From Clostridiaceae bacterium (GTDB taxonomy: Bacteria > Bacillota > Clostridia > Lachnospirales > Lachnospiraceae): DNA of 64,000 nt. Below are positions 15,532 to 24,977 of this stretch, one piece after another. The stretch is taken from NCBI GenBank assembly GCA_902362865.1, contig CABIYE010000004.1, positions 62,001 through 126,000 on the forward strand, written 5' to 3'. The notes beneath the pieces are model-generated. The model ran no database searches. It saw nothing but the letters and a program-made list of their open reading frames with translations, and was not told the origin of the DNA. A program made the position numbers and the translations under genes. Within the stretch, counting starts at the first letter, position 1, and every line of letters starts with the position of its first letter.

Positions 15532-16947
15532 ATGAGGTATTGCAGGTACATATTGGCAGTGATCCTGGCAATAATGGTATTTTCGGTTTTTACACAGCCT
15601 GCAGCAGCTGCTGAGCCTACAGAAACTGCTGCATCAGATGCGAAACCCGCGGCAGATGCTGAGGAAGAGAAAACAGAAGAGGAAAAGAAGAAAGAAGCCT
15701 ATGAAAAAGAGCTTCAGGCCGTCTATCAGCTTCCGGTTCAATCCAATGAATTAGAGGACTGGGCGCAGGGACCGGGAACATATGGCGATGCGGCAATTGT
15801 TATGGAAGCCGGGAGCGGCGCCGTTCTCTATGCCAAGAATATTGATGCGAAAGAGTATCCTGCCAGTATTACGAAGGTTCTGACGGCACTTCTTGCGTAT
15901 GAGTATGGGGATATGAACAGTAATGTTGTGATTACGAAGGAGGCATTGTCCTGTCTTGGCTCCGGCTATGCGTCAATTGGTATGAAGGAGGGCAACTCGA
16001 TTTATATGCGTCAGGCTATGCACGCGATGCTGCTCGCTTCCTCGAATGAGGTTGCCTATGCGGTCGGTGAGACGGTTGCCGCCGGGCAGGGACAGAGCTA
16101 TGACTGGTTTATCAGTCAGATGAATGAGAAGGTAAAGGAACTTGGCGGAGTAAATTCTCATTTCATTAATACGAATGGGGTTCACGATGAGAATCATTAT
16201 ACTTGTGCCAGAGACATGGCGCTGATTGGAAAGGAATTATTTGCTTATCCCGAATTTTTTGAGACCTGCCGGACGCAGCAGTATAAGATTGATGGGTCGG
16301 CCACCACGGAGGAGCATGTATTTCAGCAGAAACATGAGATGCTTATTGCCAATAACAGTGAGTACTATGAGAAGGCGGTCGGAGGAAAAACCGGATATAC
16401 CACGGAAGCGCAGAATACGCTGATAACGATGGCAGAAGATGGAAATCTCCGGCTGGTATGTGTAGTTTTTAAAACTTACGGCGGCCATGTGTATTCAGAT
16501 ACCAGGGCGCTTTTGGAGTATGGCTTTCAGAACTTTCAGAAAGTGTCTGTTCTGGAAAATGAGGCGGATAAGCGAATGAAAAATATACCGAAAGACGCAT
16601 ATGTCTGTCTGCCGGAGGGAATAACCTTTGAGATGCTGGATAAGGAAATTGAAAAGATTGACGGCAGCAGTGAAGCGAAAATCACCTATCTGTATCAGGA
16701 TATGCCGGTGGGGACGGTTACAGCGGAGGTGGAGGATGTTTTTGCAAGTAATCAGACAGTCAGAGTTGCGGCAAAGACTTCGGAAGAATCGGGAAAAAAC
16801 AGTGGGAGTGGCTCCTCACAGTGGATGCGGACATTTGCTGCCACACTGGCAGCATGTATTGTGCTGGTTATTGTAATGATGACAGTATTATCTGTCAGGC
16901 GGGAAAGAAAGAGGCTGGAAGCAAGAAGAAAGAGAAGGAAAAATTAA
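15532..16947 (+). CDS. D-alanyl-D-alanine carboxypeptidase (low-molecular-weight PBP)
   Basis: A 471-residue DacA/DacF-type enzyme that trims the terminal D-Ala from peptidoglycan stem peptides outside the membrane. A signal peptide (~1-26, ending PAAAA) is followed by an acidic linker. The catalytic domain carries S112-I-T-K115, S170-S-N172 and K286-T-G. It ends with a beta-rich C-terminal domain and a membrane anchor near residues 434-456 with a basic tail. An AAGGGGG ribosome site lies before the ATG. Likely monocistronic; the next gene has its own promoter. Confidence 0.92.
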   Translation: MRYCRYILAVILAIMVFSVFTQPAAAAEPTETAASDAKPAADAEEEKTEEEKKKEAYEKELQAVYQLPVQSNELEDWAQGPGTYGDAAIVMEAGSGAVLYAKNIDAKEYPASITKVLTALLAYEYGDMNSNVVITKEALSCLGSGYASIGMKEGNSIYMRQAMHAMLLASSNEVAYAVGETVAAGQGQSYDWFISQMNEKVKELGGVNSHFINTNGVHDENHYTCARDMALIGKELFAYPEFFETCRTQQYKIDGSATTEEHVFQQKHEMLIANNSEYYEKAVGGKTGYTTEAQNTLITMAEDGNLRLVCVVFKTYGGHVYSDTRALLEYGFQNFQKVSVLENEADKRMKNIPKDAYVCLPEGITFEMLDKEIEKIDGSSEAKITYLYQDMPVGTVTAEVEDVFASNQTVRVAAKTSEESGKNSGSGSSQWMRTFAATLAACIVLVIVMMTVLSVRRERKRLEARRKRRKN

Positions 16948-16956
16948 AGCAAACCC

Positions 16957-16985
16957 TTGACTTGCAGAAAATTTACGATTATAAT
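16957..16985 (+). promoter_or_regulatory. Sigma-A promoter of the ileS T-box transcript
   Basis: TTGACT (16957-16962), a 17-base spacer, then TATAAT (16980-16985): near-consensus vegetative promoter placed just upstream of the T-box leader. Confidence 0.85.
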
Positions 16986-17019
16986 ATCCCCGTATATAAA
17001 AAGATGTTAAAAATGTTGA

Positions 17020-17252
17020 CGAAGACAGTAAGGCATAAAGGAACGTGTCAGAGAGCCGGTGATGGTGGAAATCCGGTGCAAGTAGAGTATGCCCGAATAT
17101 CACTTCTGAGTTTCAGTTTCTGAAAGGAATCGTTGTTTTTGGCGAGTAAGAACTGACGGTGTCCGCCGTTATATGGAGAACATATGATAGTATGTTTAGG
17201 TGGTTTATAAGCGAATTTAACTTTCGTCCTATACAGGACGGAAGTTTTTTTA
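17020..17252 (+). promoter_or_regulatory. T-box riboswitch (isoleucine) upstream of ileS
   Basis: The leader shows the stem I features of T-boxes (AGAGAGCCGGTGATGGTGGA and ATCCGGTGC), a specifier region with ATC (in CGAATATCACTTCTGAG), and the T-box motif AGGTGGTTTATAAGCG (17199-17214). A terminator follows: AACTTTCGTCCT pairs with AGGACGGAAGTT and ends in seven T residues (17219-17251). Uncharged tRNA-Ile should favour the antiterminator and ileS expression. Confidence 0.88.
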
Positions 17253-17329
17253 TATAACAGGAAATTCCTTTGGAATCCCCTGTTATATAAAATGCACTTC
17301 GTGCAGCGATTGCGCGCAGGGCGCAATCT
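17248..17329. repeat. ~80-bp palindromic repeat element, copy 1
   Basis: The segment starts TTTATATAACAGG and contains a long imperfect palindrome centred on CTTTGG, then small palindromes TGCACTTCGTGCA and ATTGCGC...GCGCAAT. A near-identical copy is at 33247-33324. It is inserted between the ileS leader terminator and the ileS ribosome site. Confidence 0.75.
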
Positions 17330-17360
17330 TTTTCATGATATAGGAAAGTGAGGATTGGAT

Positions 17361-20300
17361 ATGTATAAGAAGGTTTCTACAGATCTTAAGTTCGTGGACC
17401 GTGAGAAGGCTACGGAAAAGTTCTGGGAAGAGAATCATATTTTTGAAAAGAGTATGGAGAACCGCAAAGAGGGCGAGACTTACACTTTCTATGACGGACC
17501 TCCGACAGCAAATGGGAAGCCTCATATCGGGCACGTTCTGACACGTGTTATTAAAGATATGATTCCCAGATATCGTACAATGAAGGGATATATGGTTCCG
17601 AGAAAAGCGGGATGGGATACACATGGACTTCCGGTAGAGCTGGAAGTAGAGAAGCTTCTCGGTCTGGACGGCAAGGAGCAGATTGAGGAATACGGAGTGG
17701 AGCCATTTATCAACAAGTGTAAGGAAAGTGTGTGGAAATATAAGGGTATGTGGGAGGATTTCTCCAGTACGGTTGGCTTCTGGGCTGATATGGAGCATCC
17801 ATACGTAACCTATGACAATAATTTTATTGAATCGGAATGGTGGGCGCTGAAGCAGATCTGGGAGAAAGGGCTGCTTTATAAAGGATTTAAGATTGTACCT
17901 TACTGTCCCCGCTGCGGTACGCCGCTTTCAGCACAGGAGGTAGCACAAGGCTATAAGGACGTGAAGGAACGCTCTGCTATTGTCCGCTTTAAAGTGAAGG
18001 ATGAGGATGCCTACATTCTTGCATGGACAACAACGCCATGGACGTTGCCTTCTAACATCGGACTTTGTGTGAATCCGGATGAAGAGTATGCAAAGGTAAA
18101 ATGTGTGGATGGATATACCTATTATATGGCGTCTGCACTTCTGGATACAGTGCTTGGTAAGTTAGCTGAGGAAGGAAAACCGGCGTACGAGATTCTTGAG
18201 ACTTATGTCGGAAAGGATTTGGAATATAAGGAATACGAGCCGCTTTACCAGTGCGCGTATGACTGTGCTGCGAAGCAGAATAAGAAAGCATTTTATGTAG
18301 TATGTGATTCCTATGTAACGCTGACCGATGGTACAGGCGTTGTTCATATTGCCCCGGCATTTGGTGAGGATGACGCTAAGGTAGGACGGAAGTATGATAT
18401 GCCGTTTGTCCAGTTGGTAGATGAGAAGGGAAATATGGGAGAGACAACCCCATTTGCCGGAATCTTTGTGAAGAAGGCAGACCCGCTTGTGTTGAAAGAC
18501 CTGGAAGAGAGAAATCTTCTTTTCGAAGCCCCGAATTTTGAACACAGTTATCCACACTGCTGGAGGTGTGATACGCCGCTGATTTATTATGCGCGTGAGT
18601 CCTGGTTTATCAAGATGACGGATGTGAAAGAAGACCTGATTGCAAATAACAACACCATTAACTGGATTCCTGAGAGTATAGGGAAAGGCCGTTTCGGCGA
18701 CTGGCTGGAAAATGTACAGGACTGGGGCATCAGCCGTAACCGTTACTGGGGAACTCCGCTAAATATCTGGGAGTGTGAGTGCGGACATCAGCATTCCATA
18801 GGAAGTATTGCAGAGCTTAAGGAGATGTCTGATAACTGTCCGGAAAATATTGAGCTTCACCGTCCGTATATTGACGAGGTAACCATCCGCTGCCCGAAGT
18901 GCGGCAAGCCGATGCACCGTGTGCCGGAGGTAATTGACTGCTGGTTTGACAGTGGTTCCATGCCGTTTGCACAGCATCATTACCCATTTGAAAATAAAGA
19001 AGTATTTGAGCAGCAGTTCCCGGCAGACTTTATTTCCGAGGCTGTTGACCAGACGAGAGGATGGTTCTATTCTCTGCTTGCGATTTCAACTCTGATTTTT
19101 AACAAGGCACCATATAAGAATGTTATTGTTCTTGGCCATGTGCAGGATGAGAACGGGCAGAAGATGAGTAAGTCCAAAGGAAATGCGGTGGATCCTTTTG
19201 AAGCCCTGGAGACTTACGGGGCAGATGCAATCCGCTGGTATTTCTATGTAAACAGCGCGCCTTGGCTTCCAAACCGTTTCCACGGCAAGGCGGTTGTAGA
19301 GGGACAGCGCAAGTTTATGGGTACTTTATGGAATACCTATGCATTCTTTGTTCTGTATGCGAACATTGATGAATTTGATGCAACGAAATACAGCCTGGAT
19401 TATGAGAAGCTTCCGGTTATGGATAAATGGCTTCTGTCCAAGCTGAATACCTTAATAAAAGAAGTGGATACGGATCTTGAAAATTACAGAATCCCGGAGG
19501 CTGCAAGAGCGCTGCAGGATTTTGTGGATGATATGAGTAACTGGTATGTAAGACGTTCCAGAGAGCGCTTCTGGGCGAAAGGGATGCCGCAGGATAAGAT
19601 TAATGCATATATGACCCTTTATACCGCCCTTGTTATCGTGTCTAAAGTAGCGGCTCCGATGATTCCTTTCATGACGGAAGAAATCTATCAGAATCTGGTG
19701 AGAAGTATTGATAAAGAAGCGCCGGAGAGTATTCATCTGTGTGACTTCCCGGAAGCAGACGATGCAATGATCGACAAGGATCTGGAAGCGAATATGGAAG
19801 AAGTTCTGAAGTTGGTAGTTATGGGACGCGCCTGCAGGAATACGGCGAATATCAAGAACCGGCAGCCAATCGGACAAATGTTTGTGAAAGCAGATTTTGA
19901 ATTGCCGCAGTTCTATCAGGATATCGTGAAGGAAGAGCTGAATGTAAAAACTGTGACATTTACACAAGATGTAAGAAACTTTACTTCTTATACTTTTAAA
20001 CCTCAGCTAAAGACAGTCGGGCCAAAATATGGTAGAATGTTAGGAGGTATCAAGGCAGCTCTGAACAGTCTTGACGGCAATGCGGCGATGGATGAAGTGA
20101 ACCGGACAGGTGCGCTGAAGCTTCAGATAGACGGACAGGAGATTACACTTCTGAGAGAAGATCTGCTGATTGATACTGCTCAGACGGAAGGTTATGTATC
20201 TGAAGACAATAATGGAATTACAGTAGTCCTGGATACGAATTTAACAGAGGAACTTCTGGAGGAAGGCTTTGTGCGTGAAATCATCAGTAAAGTTCAGACG

Positions 20301-20507
20301 ATGCGTAAAGAAGCCGGATTTGAAGTGACGGATAAGATTCAGATAACCTATACAGGAAGCGGGAAGGCTGAGAATATCTTTGCGGCAAATGCAGATACCG
20401 TGGGAAGCGAAACACTTGCGACGGCCGTAAGTAAGGATGAGCCAAAGGGCTATGTAAAAGAGTGGAATATTAATGGCGAGAAGGTAACCATAGGCGTAGA
20501 AAGATAA
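17361..20507 (+). CDS. ileS: Isoleucyl-tRNA synthetase (type 2-like)
   Basis: A 1048-residue class I synthetase that charges tRNA-Ile and edits valine. The HIGH motif is H55-I-G-H (in PPTANGKPHIGHVLTR), KMSKS is at 601-605 (KMSKSKGNAVDPFEA), and the editing domain lies between (AWTTTPWTLPSNIGLCVNPD). The length (over 1000) and the PPTANGKPHIGH sequence fit the eukaryote-like type 2 enzymes, which are often naturally tolerant of mupirocin; that property is inferred. The ATG at 17361 follows GTGAGGA; the in-frame TTG at 17355 is too close. Expression is set by the T-box leader, and glgP follows 29 bp later. Confidence 0.96.
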   Translation: MYKKVSTDLKFVDREKATEKFWEENHIFEKSMENRKEGETYTFYDGPPTANGKPHIGHVLTRVIKDMIPRYRTMKGYMVPRKAGWDTHGLPVELEVEKLLGLDGKEQIEEYGVEPFINKCKESVWKYKGMWEDFSSTVGFWADMEHPYVTYDNNFIESEWWALKQIWEKGLLYKGFKIVPYCPRCGTPLSAQEVAQGYKDVKERSAIVRFKVKDEDAYILAWTTTPWTLPSNIGLCVNPDEEYAKVKCVDGYTYYMASALLDTVLGKLAEEGKPAYEILETYVGKDLEYKEYEPLYQCAYDCAAKQNKKAFYVVCDSYVTLTDGTGVVHIAPAFGEDDAKVGRKYDMPFVQLVDEKGNMGETTPFAGIFVKKADPLVLKDLEERNLLFEAPNFEHSYPHCWRCDTPLIYYARESWFIKMTDVKEDLIANNNTINWIPESIGKGRFGDWLENVQDWGISRNRYWGTPLNIWECECGHQHSIGSIAELKEMSDNCPENIELHRPYIDEVTIRCPKCGKPMHRVPEVIDCWFDSGSMPFAQHHYPFENKEVFEQQFPADFISEAVDQTRGWFYSLLAISTLIFNKAPYKNVIVLGHVQDENGQKMSKSKGNAVDPFEALETYGADAIRWYFYVNSAPWLPNRFHGKAVVEGQRKFMGTLWNTYAFFVLYANIDEFDATKYSLDYEKLPVMDKWLLSKLNTLIKEVDTDLENYRIPEAARALQDFVDDMSNWYVRRSRERFWAKGMPQDKINAYMTLYTALVIVSKVAAPMIPFMTEEIYQNLVRSIDKEAPESIHLCDFPEADDAMIDKDLEANMEEVLKLVVMGRACRNTANIKNRQPIGQMFVKADFELPQFYQDIVKEELNVKTVTFTQDVRNFTSYTFKPQLKTVGPKYGRMLGGIKAALNSLDGNAAMDEVNRTGALKLQIDGQEITLLREDLLIDTAQTEGYVSEDNNGITVVLDTNLTEELLEEGFVREIISKVQTMRKEAGFEVTDKIQITYTGSGKAENIFAANADTVGSETLATAVSKDEPKGYVKEWNINGEKVTIGVER

Positions 20508-20536
20508 AAGAATGTTGTGAGAGGGAGGAATTCGGC

Positions 20537-23026
20537 ATGTACAACCCAAGATTTGATAAGAAAACATTTAAGAAAGAAGTAAAGAATAACGTAAAGTCTC
20601 TTTATAGAAAAACGGTAGAAGAGGCGACACCGCAGCAGTTATTTCAGGCGGTATCTTTTGCGGTGAAGGAAGCGATCATTGATGATTGGATTGCAACACA
20701 GAATCAGTATAAGAAAGATGATCCGAAGATCGTGTACTATATGTCCATGGAGTTCTTAATGGGAAGAGCGCTGGGGAATAACCTGATTAATATGACTGCA
20801 TATAAGGAAGTGCAGGAAGCTCTGGACGAGATGGGAATTGATTTGAATGCAATTGAGGATGAAGAACCGGATGCGGCTCTGGGGAATGGCGGTCTGGGAC
20901 GTCTGGCTGCATGTTTCCTGGATTCTCTTGCATCACTGGGCTATGCGGCATATGGCTGCGGCATCCGTTATAAATACGGTATGTTCAAACAGAAGATTGA
21001 AGATGGATATCAGGTAGAGACGCCGGATAACTGGCTGAAGGACGGTAATCCTTTTGAACTGCGCCGTGAGGAATATGCGAAGGAAGTACGTTTTGGCGGA
21101 AATATCCGTGTAGAGTATGATGTAACAACAGGGAAAACCCATTTTGTACAGGAAAATTATGAATCCGTAATGGCAATTCCATATGATATGCCTATCGTAG
21201 GATATGGTAATCATGTAGTAAATACGCTTCGTATCTGGGATGCGAAAGCGATTGTGGATTTCCAGCTGGAGTCTTTTGACCGGGGAGATTACCACAAAGC
21301 GGTAGAGCAGGAAAATCTTGCAAAGACGATTGTCGAGGTGTTGTATCCGAATGACAACCATTACGCAGGAAAAGAGCTGCGTCTGAAACAGCAGTATTTC
21401 TTTGTATCTGCAAGTATTCAGGCAGCAGTGGCAAAATATAAAAAGACACACAGCGACCTTCACAAACTGCCGGAGAAGGTTACCTTCCAGATGAACGATA
21501 CCCATCCGACCGTGGCTGTTGCAGAGCTGATGCGTATTCTTCTGGATGAAGAGAATATGGAATGGGATGAAGCATGGGAAATCACAACAAAGACCTGTGC
21601 ATACACTAACCATACAATCATGTCCGAGGCGCTGGAAAAATGGCCGATTGACCTGTTCTCCAGACTGCTTCCGCGTGTATACCAGATTATTCAGGAAATT
21701 GACCGCCGTTTCGTAATCAAAATCCGCGAAATGTATCCGGGCAATGAAGAAAAGGTACGCAAGATGGCAATCCTGTACAACAATCAGGTTAGAATGGCAC
21801 ATCTGGCAATCGTAGGAGGATTTTCTGTCAATGGTGTTGCAAGACTTCACACAGAGATTCTGAAACAGCAGGAACTGAGAGATTTCTATGAGATGATGCC
21901 GTCCAAATTCAATAATAAGACCAATGGTATCACGCAGAGACGTTTCCTGAAGCATGGCAATCCGCTGCTTGCAGATTGGGTAACAGAGAAGCTGGGAACA
22001 GAAGATTGGGTAACGAATCTGTCCTTGATGGAAGGATTGAAGCCGCTGGCAGAGGATACGAAGGCACTGGCAGAATTTATGGATATTAAGTATAAGAACA
22101 AAGAGCGCCTGGCAAAATATATCCTGGAACACAACGGAGTTTCCGTAGACCCGCGTTCCATCTTTGACGTACAGGTAAAACGTCTCCATGAGTATAAGCG
22201 CCAGCTTCTGAATATCCTGCATGTTATGTATCTGTACAACCAGATCAAAGAACATCCGGAGATGTCCTTCTATCCGAGAACCTTTATCTTCGGGGCAAAG
22301 GCAAGCGCAGGTTATATCCGTGCAAAGGAGATTATTAAGCTGATTAACTCTGTGGCAGATGTGGTAAATAATGACAGAAGCATCAACGGCAAGCTGAAGG
22401 TAGTATTTATTGAAGATTACCGTGTATCAAATGCGGAAATTATCTTTGCGGCTGCAGATGTGAGTGAACAGATTTCTACGGCTTCCAAGGAAGCATCCGG
22501 TACGGGTAACATGAAGTTCATGCTGAATGGCGCACCGACACTGGGAACGATGGACGGGGCGAATGTAGAGATTGTAGAAGAAGTAGGCATCGAGAATGCA
22601 TTTATTTTCGGACTCAGCTCAGATGAAGTTATTAATTATGAAAATAACGGAGGATATAACCCGGTAGAGATCTACAATAACGATCCGGATATTCACCGTG
22701 TGGTAGATCAGTTGATCGATGGAACTTATTCAAATGGTGATACAGAGATGTACCGTGACCTTTACAATTCTCTGTTAAAGGCACAGGGAGGCGCCCGTGC
22801 GGATATGTATTTCATCCTGAAAGATTTCCGTGCATATGCAGACGCACAGAAGCGGGTAGAGGAAGCATATAAAGATACCGAAGGATGGGCGAAGAAAGCG
22901 CTGCTGAATACGGCATGCTGTGGTAAATTTACTTCTGACAGAACCATTCAGGAATATGTAGATGACATCTGGCATCTGGATAAGGTAAAGGTAGAGCCGA
23001 TTATAGACCAGACGTCACAGTATTAA
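20537..23026 (+). CDS. glgP: Glycogen/alpha-glucan phosphorylase
   Basis: An 829-residue GT35 enzyme that releases glucose 1-phosphate from alpha-1,4-glucan using pyridoxal phosphate. Family landmarks include ALGNGGLGRLAACFLDSLAS, VKRLHEYKRQLLNILHVMYL and the cofactor site EASGTGNMKFMLNGAPTLGT, where K660 binds PLP. The full length is present. GGGAGGA precedes the ATG. It lies 29 bp after ileS, so read-through from the ileS transcript is possible, although the functions are unrelated. A terminator follows that overlaps the next promoter. Confidence 0.96.
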   Translation: MYNPRFDKKTFKKEVKNNVKSLYRKTVEEATPQQLFQAVSFAVKEAIIDDWIATQNQYKKDDPKIVYYMSMEFLMGRALGNNLINMTAYKEVQEALDEMGIDLNAIEDEEPDAALGNGGLGRLAACFLDSLASLGYAAYGCGIRYKYGMFKQKIEDGYQVETPDNWLKDGNPFELRREEYAKEVRFGGNIRVEYDVTTGKTHFVQENYESVMAIPYDMPIVGYGNHVVNTLRIWDAKAIVDFQLESFDRGDYHKAVEQENLAKTIVEVLYPNDNHYAGKELRLKQQYFFVSASIQAAVAKYKKTHSDLHKLPEKVTFQMNDTHPTVAVAELMRILLDEENMEWDEAWEITTKTCAYTNHTIMSEALEKWPIDLFSRLLPRVYQIIQEIDRRFVIKIREMYPGNEEKVRKMAILYNNQVRMAHLAIVGGFSVNGVARLHTEILKQQELRDFYEMMPSKFNNKTNGITQRRFLKHGNPLLADWVTEKLGTEDWVTNLSLMEGLKPLAEDTKALAEFMDIKYKNKERLAKYILEHNGVSVDPRSIFDVQVKRLHEYKRQLLNILHVMYLYNQIKEHPEMSFYPRTFIFGAKASAGYIRAKEIIKLINSVADVVNNDRSINGKLKVVFIEDYRVSNAEIIFAAADVSEQISTASKEASGTGNMKFMLNGAPTLGTMDGANVEIVEEVGIENAFIFGLSSDEVINYENNGGYNPVEIYNNDPDIHRVVDQLIDGTYSNGDTEMYRDLYNSLLKAQGGARADMYFILKDFRAYADAQKRVEEAYKDTEGWAKKALLNTACCGKFTSDRTIQEYVDDIWHLDKVKVEPIIDQTSQY

Positions 23027-23046
23027 GCTTAGCTTTAAAAATAAAG

Positions 23047-23075
23047 GGATAATTAAACAAGCCCTCTCATACATT
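23047..23075 (+). promoter_or_regulatory. Predicted sigma-E promoter of spoIID
   Basis: GGATAAT (23047-23053), a 14-base spacer and CATACATT (23068-23075) fit the sporulation sigma-E pattern KMATAWW-N14-CATACAMT, with one mismatch in each box. The -10 box lies in the left arm of the glgP terminator, so a transcript from here would lack that arm. Confidence 0.6.
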
Positions 23076-23120
23076 GAAGTATACCCTTTGGGCAGGCTTC
23101 GGTGTATGGGAGGTTTTTTT
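23063..23120 (+). terminator. Terminator of glgP whose 3' arm is the spoIID ribosome site
   Basis: CCTCTCATACA (23063-23073) pairs with TGTATGGGAGG (23103-23113), with a further short stem inside, followed by seven T residues. GGGAGG (23108-23113) is also the Shine-Dalgarno of spoIID, whose ATG directly follows the T-run. Confidence 0.8.
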
Positions 23121-24008
23121 ATGCGGCAGAAAATAAAACAATGGGGATGTTATGCAGTTATTATTATTCTATTGCCTTATATAGTGACGGTATTTTTAAA
23201 TGGCCCGAGTATAGAAACTTCTGCGAATGTAGATCATATTTATATAAAAGTGAAAAGCGGGGATCAAGAGATAGAACTTCCTATGGAGGAATATTGTATC
23301 GGCAGACTGGCAAAGGAAATTCCGGCTTCTTATGAGACGGAGGCATTGAAGGCGCAGGCGATTCTGGTGCGCACGGCTGTTTTGAAGAAAATTAAGGAGG
23401 CAGGAAGCGGCGCGGTTCTGGAGGATGAATTCTGGAGTGAGGAAGAGATGAAGAAAAGCTTTGGCACTTCAAAATACAAAAGCAGCTATGAAAAGCTTAA
23501 GAAGGCATGGATGGATACGGAGGGAAAGGTACTTATGTATGAAGATAATCTGGCGCATACACCGTTTTGCCGACTGACCAATGGAAGTACCAGGGATGGA
23601 AATGAAGTGCTGGGCAGTGAAGAATATCCTTATCTGAAAATCAAAGAATGTCCGCTGGATATTGAATCTAAGGAGCAGATTCAGACAGTGGTACTGGAAG
23701 ATATGGACGCGGAGATAACGGGAACGGATACGGCAGGATATGTGACGACTGTGCGGGTAGGGCAGGAAACGATAAACGGAGAAGAATTCCGGAATACCTA
23801 TCATCTTGTTTCGGGCTGTTTTACAATACAGAAATATGACGGAAAGCTTCGAGTTACAACAAGGGGCGTGGGACATGGGCTTGGAATGAGCCAGTATACA
23901 GCTAATGAGATGGCGAAAGAGGGCAATAAAGCGGAAGACATACTGGAATATTTTTTTGAAGGAACCCAGATAAAAGAAGTTGCGGATATTGTGTTGGATA
24001 CTGAATAA
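23121..24008 (+). CDS. spoIID: Stage II sporulation protein D (SpoIID/LytB)
   Basis: A 295-residue membrane-anchored lytic transglycosylase that degrades peptidoglycan during forespore engulfment. An N-terminal membrane segment (about residues 10-27) is followed by the SpoIID domain: YCIGRLAKEIPASYETEALK and AQAILVRTAVLKK; the C-terminal end carries TRGVGHGLGMSQYTANEMAK. The ATG at 23121 is preceded by GGGAGG and seven T residues; the upstream in-frame codon at 23088 lies in the hairpin loop and has no ribosome site. Followed 42 bp later by the spoIIQ-like gene, the same order as in other Clostridia. Confidence 0.93.
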   Translation: MRQKIKQWGCYAVIIILLPYIVTVFLNGPSIETSANVDHIYIKVKSGDQEIELPMEEYCIGRLAKEIPASYETEALKAQAILVRTAVLKKIKEAGSGAVLEDEFWSEEEMKKSFGTSKYKSSYEKLKKAWMDTEGKVLMYEDNLAHTPFCRLTNGSTRDGNEVLGSEEYPYLKIKECPLDIESKEQIQTVVLEDMDAEITGTDTAGYVTTVRVGQETINGEEFRNTYHLVSGCFTIQKYDGKLRVTTRGVGHGLGMSQYTANEMAKEGNKAEDILEYFFEGTQIKEVADIVLDTE

Positions 24009-24050
24009 GAAAAAGCACTTCTGGCAAAAATACTGTCAGAGGTGATGATT

Positions 24051-24833
24051 ATGAATAAGGAGCAAAAGCCTTCAAAAAGCAAGAAAGGCGCATCGGTCGG
24101 AATCGCAATCTGCTTCGTGGCTGCAGTTGCAATTGTAGGAACATATACCCTCAGGGACTATCAGGAAGCGAAACGTCAGGAGCTTTCCGTGACGGAGGAT
24201 ACTGACAGTGCAGAAGATACCGACGGCACAAAAGAAGAAGAACAGCCTCTGGAAGAGGCAAATAATGATAATTTGACGATTGGCACGGAGGAGGATGCGG
24301 ACGGTACGGGTACACAGACAGAAGATGGCGCAGGTGGGCAGGAGACTACGGCGGCTGATACAGCCCAGACCACAGGGACAGCCCAAACCACAGGATCAGG
24401 AACTTCCGTTAATTTTACGGAGGACAGTCAGATTTTATGGCCGGTAGACGGTAATGTCTTAATGAGTTATAGTATGGACAAGACTGTTTATTTTTCTACA
24501 TTAGACCAGTACAAGTATAATCCTGCAATGATTATCTCCGGTGCTGAGGGAGACCAGGTAATCTGCGGAGCGCCCGGCATCATAAAATCTATTGATGTGA
24601 CTGCTCAGACGGGAACAACGGTTACGGTGGATCTGGGAAATGGGTATGAACTTCTGTACGGACAGCTTAAGGAAGTTCCAGTCAACGCAGGGGAATATGT
24701 GGAATCAACGACTGTTCTCGGCTACGTCAGTCAGCCTACGAAATACTACAGCTTAGAAGGTTGTAATGTCTATTTTGAGATGAGAAAAGACGGGCAGCCT
24801 GTCAATCCGATGGATTATATGTCAGAAGATTAA
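24051..24833 (+). CDS. spoIIQ: SpoIIQ-like LytM/M23 protein with degenerate active site
   Basis: A 260-residue single-pass membrane protein: TM at ~14-34, a Thr/Glu/Asp-rich linker (~45-120), and a LytM domain (~125-258). Its place after spoIID and the layout match SpoIIQ, which forms the channel with SpoIIIAH across the two sporulation membranes. The zinc ligands of active M23 peptidases are missing: the HxxxD position reads YNPAM and the HxH strand reads VYFEM. It should therefore be structural rather than enzymatic. Start at ATG 24051, after AGAGGTG; two in-frame upstream codons overlap the ribosome site. Confidence 0.82.
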   Translation: MNKEQKPSKSKKGASVGIAICFVAAVAIVGTYTLRDYQEAKRQELSVTEDTDSAEDTDGTKEEEQPLEEANNDNLTIGTEEDADGTGTQTEDGAGGQETTAADTAQTTGTAQTTGSGTSVNFTEDSQILWPVDGNVLMSYSMDKTVYFSTLDQYKYNPAMIISGAEGDQVICGAPGIIKSIDVTAQTGTTVTVDLGNGYELLYGQLKEVPVNAGEYVESTTVLGYVSQPTKYYSLEGCNVYFEMRKDGQPVNPMDYMSED

Positions 24834-24840
24834 AAGTAAC

Positions 24841-24888
24841 AGGATGATTCTTTAATGCCATGGTGCAGGAGAGGAATCATCCTTTTTG
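24841..24888 (+). terminator. Terminator of the spoIID-spoIIQ unit
   Basis: AGGATGATTC (24841-24850) pairs perfectly with GAATCATCCT (24874-24883) and is followed by a T-run. Confidence 0.85.
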
Positions 24889-24977
24889 TGTTAAAAGAAA
24901 ATTCCAGAAAAATGTTTTGTTTTTCTGAAAATAATGATACAATGACAATATCAGCAAAATAAAGGAGGAAAGAATTT

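Noticed and set aside
20933..22255. 440-codon open frame on the minus strand inside glgP
   Set aside because: It is antisense to a full-length, strongly conserved phosphorylase, lacks a ribosome site and reads as cysteine- and leucine-rich noise.
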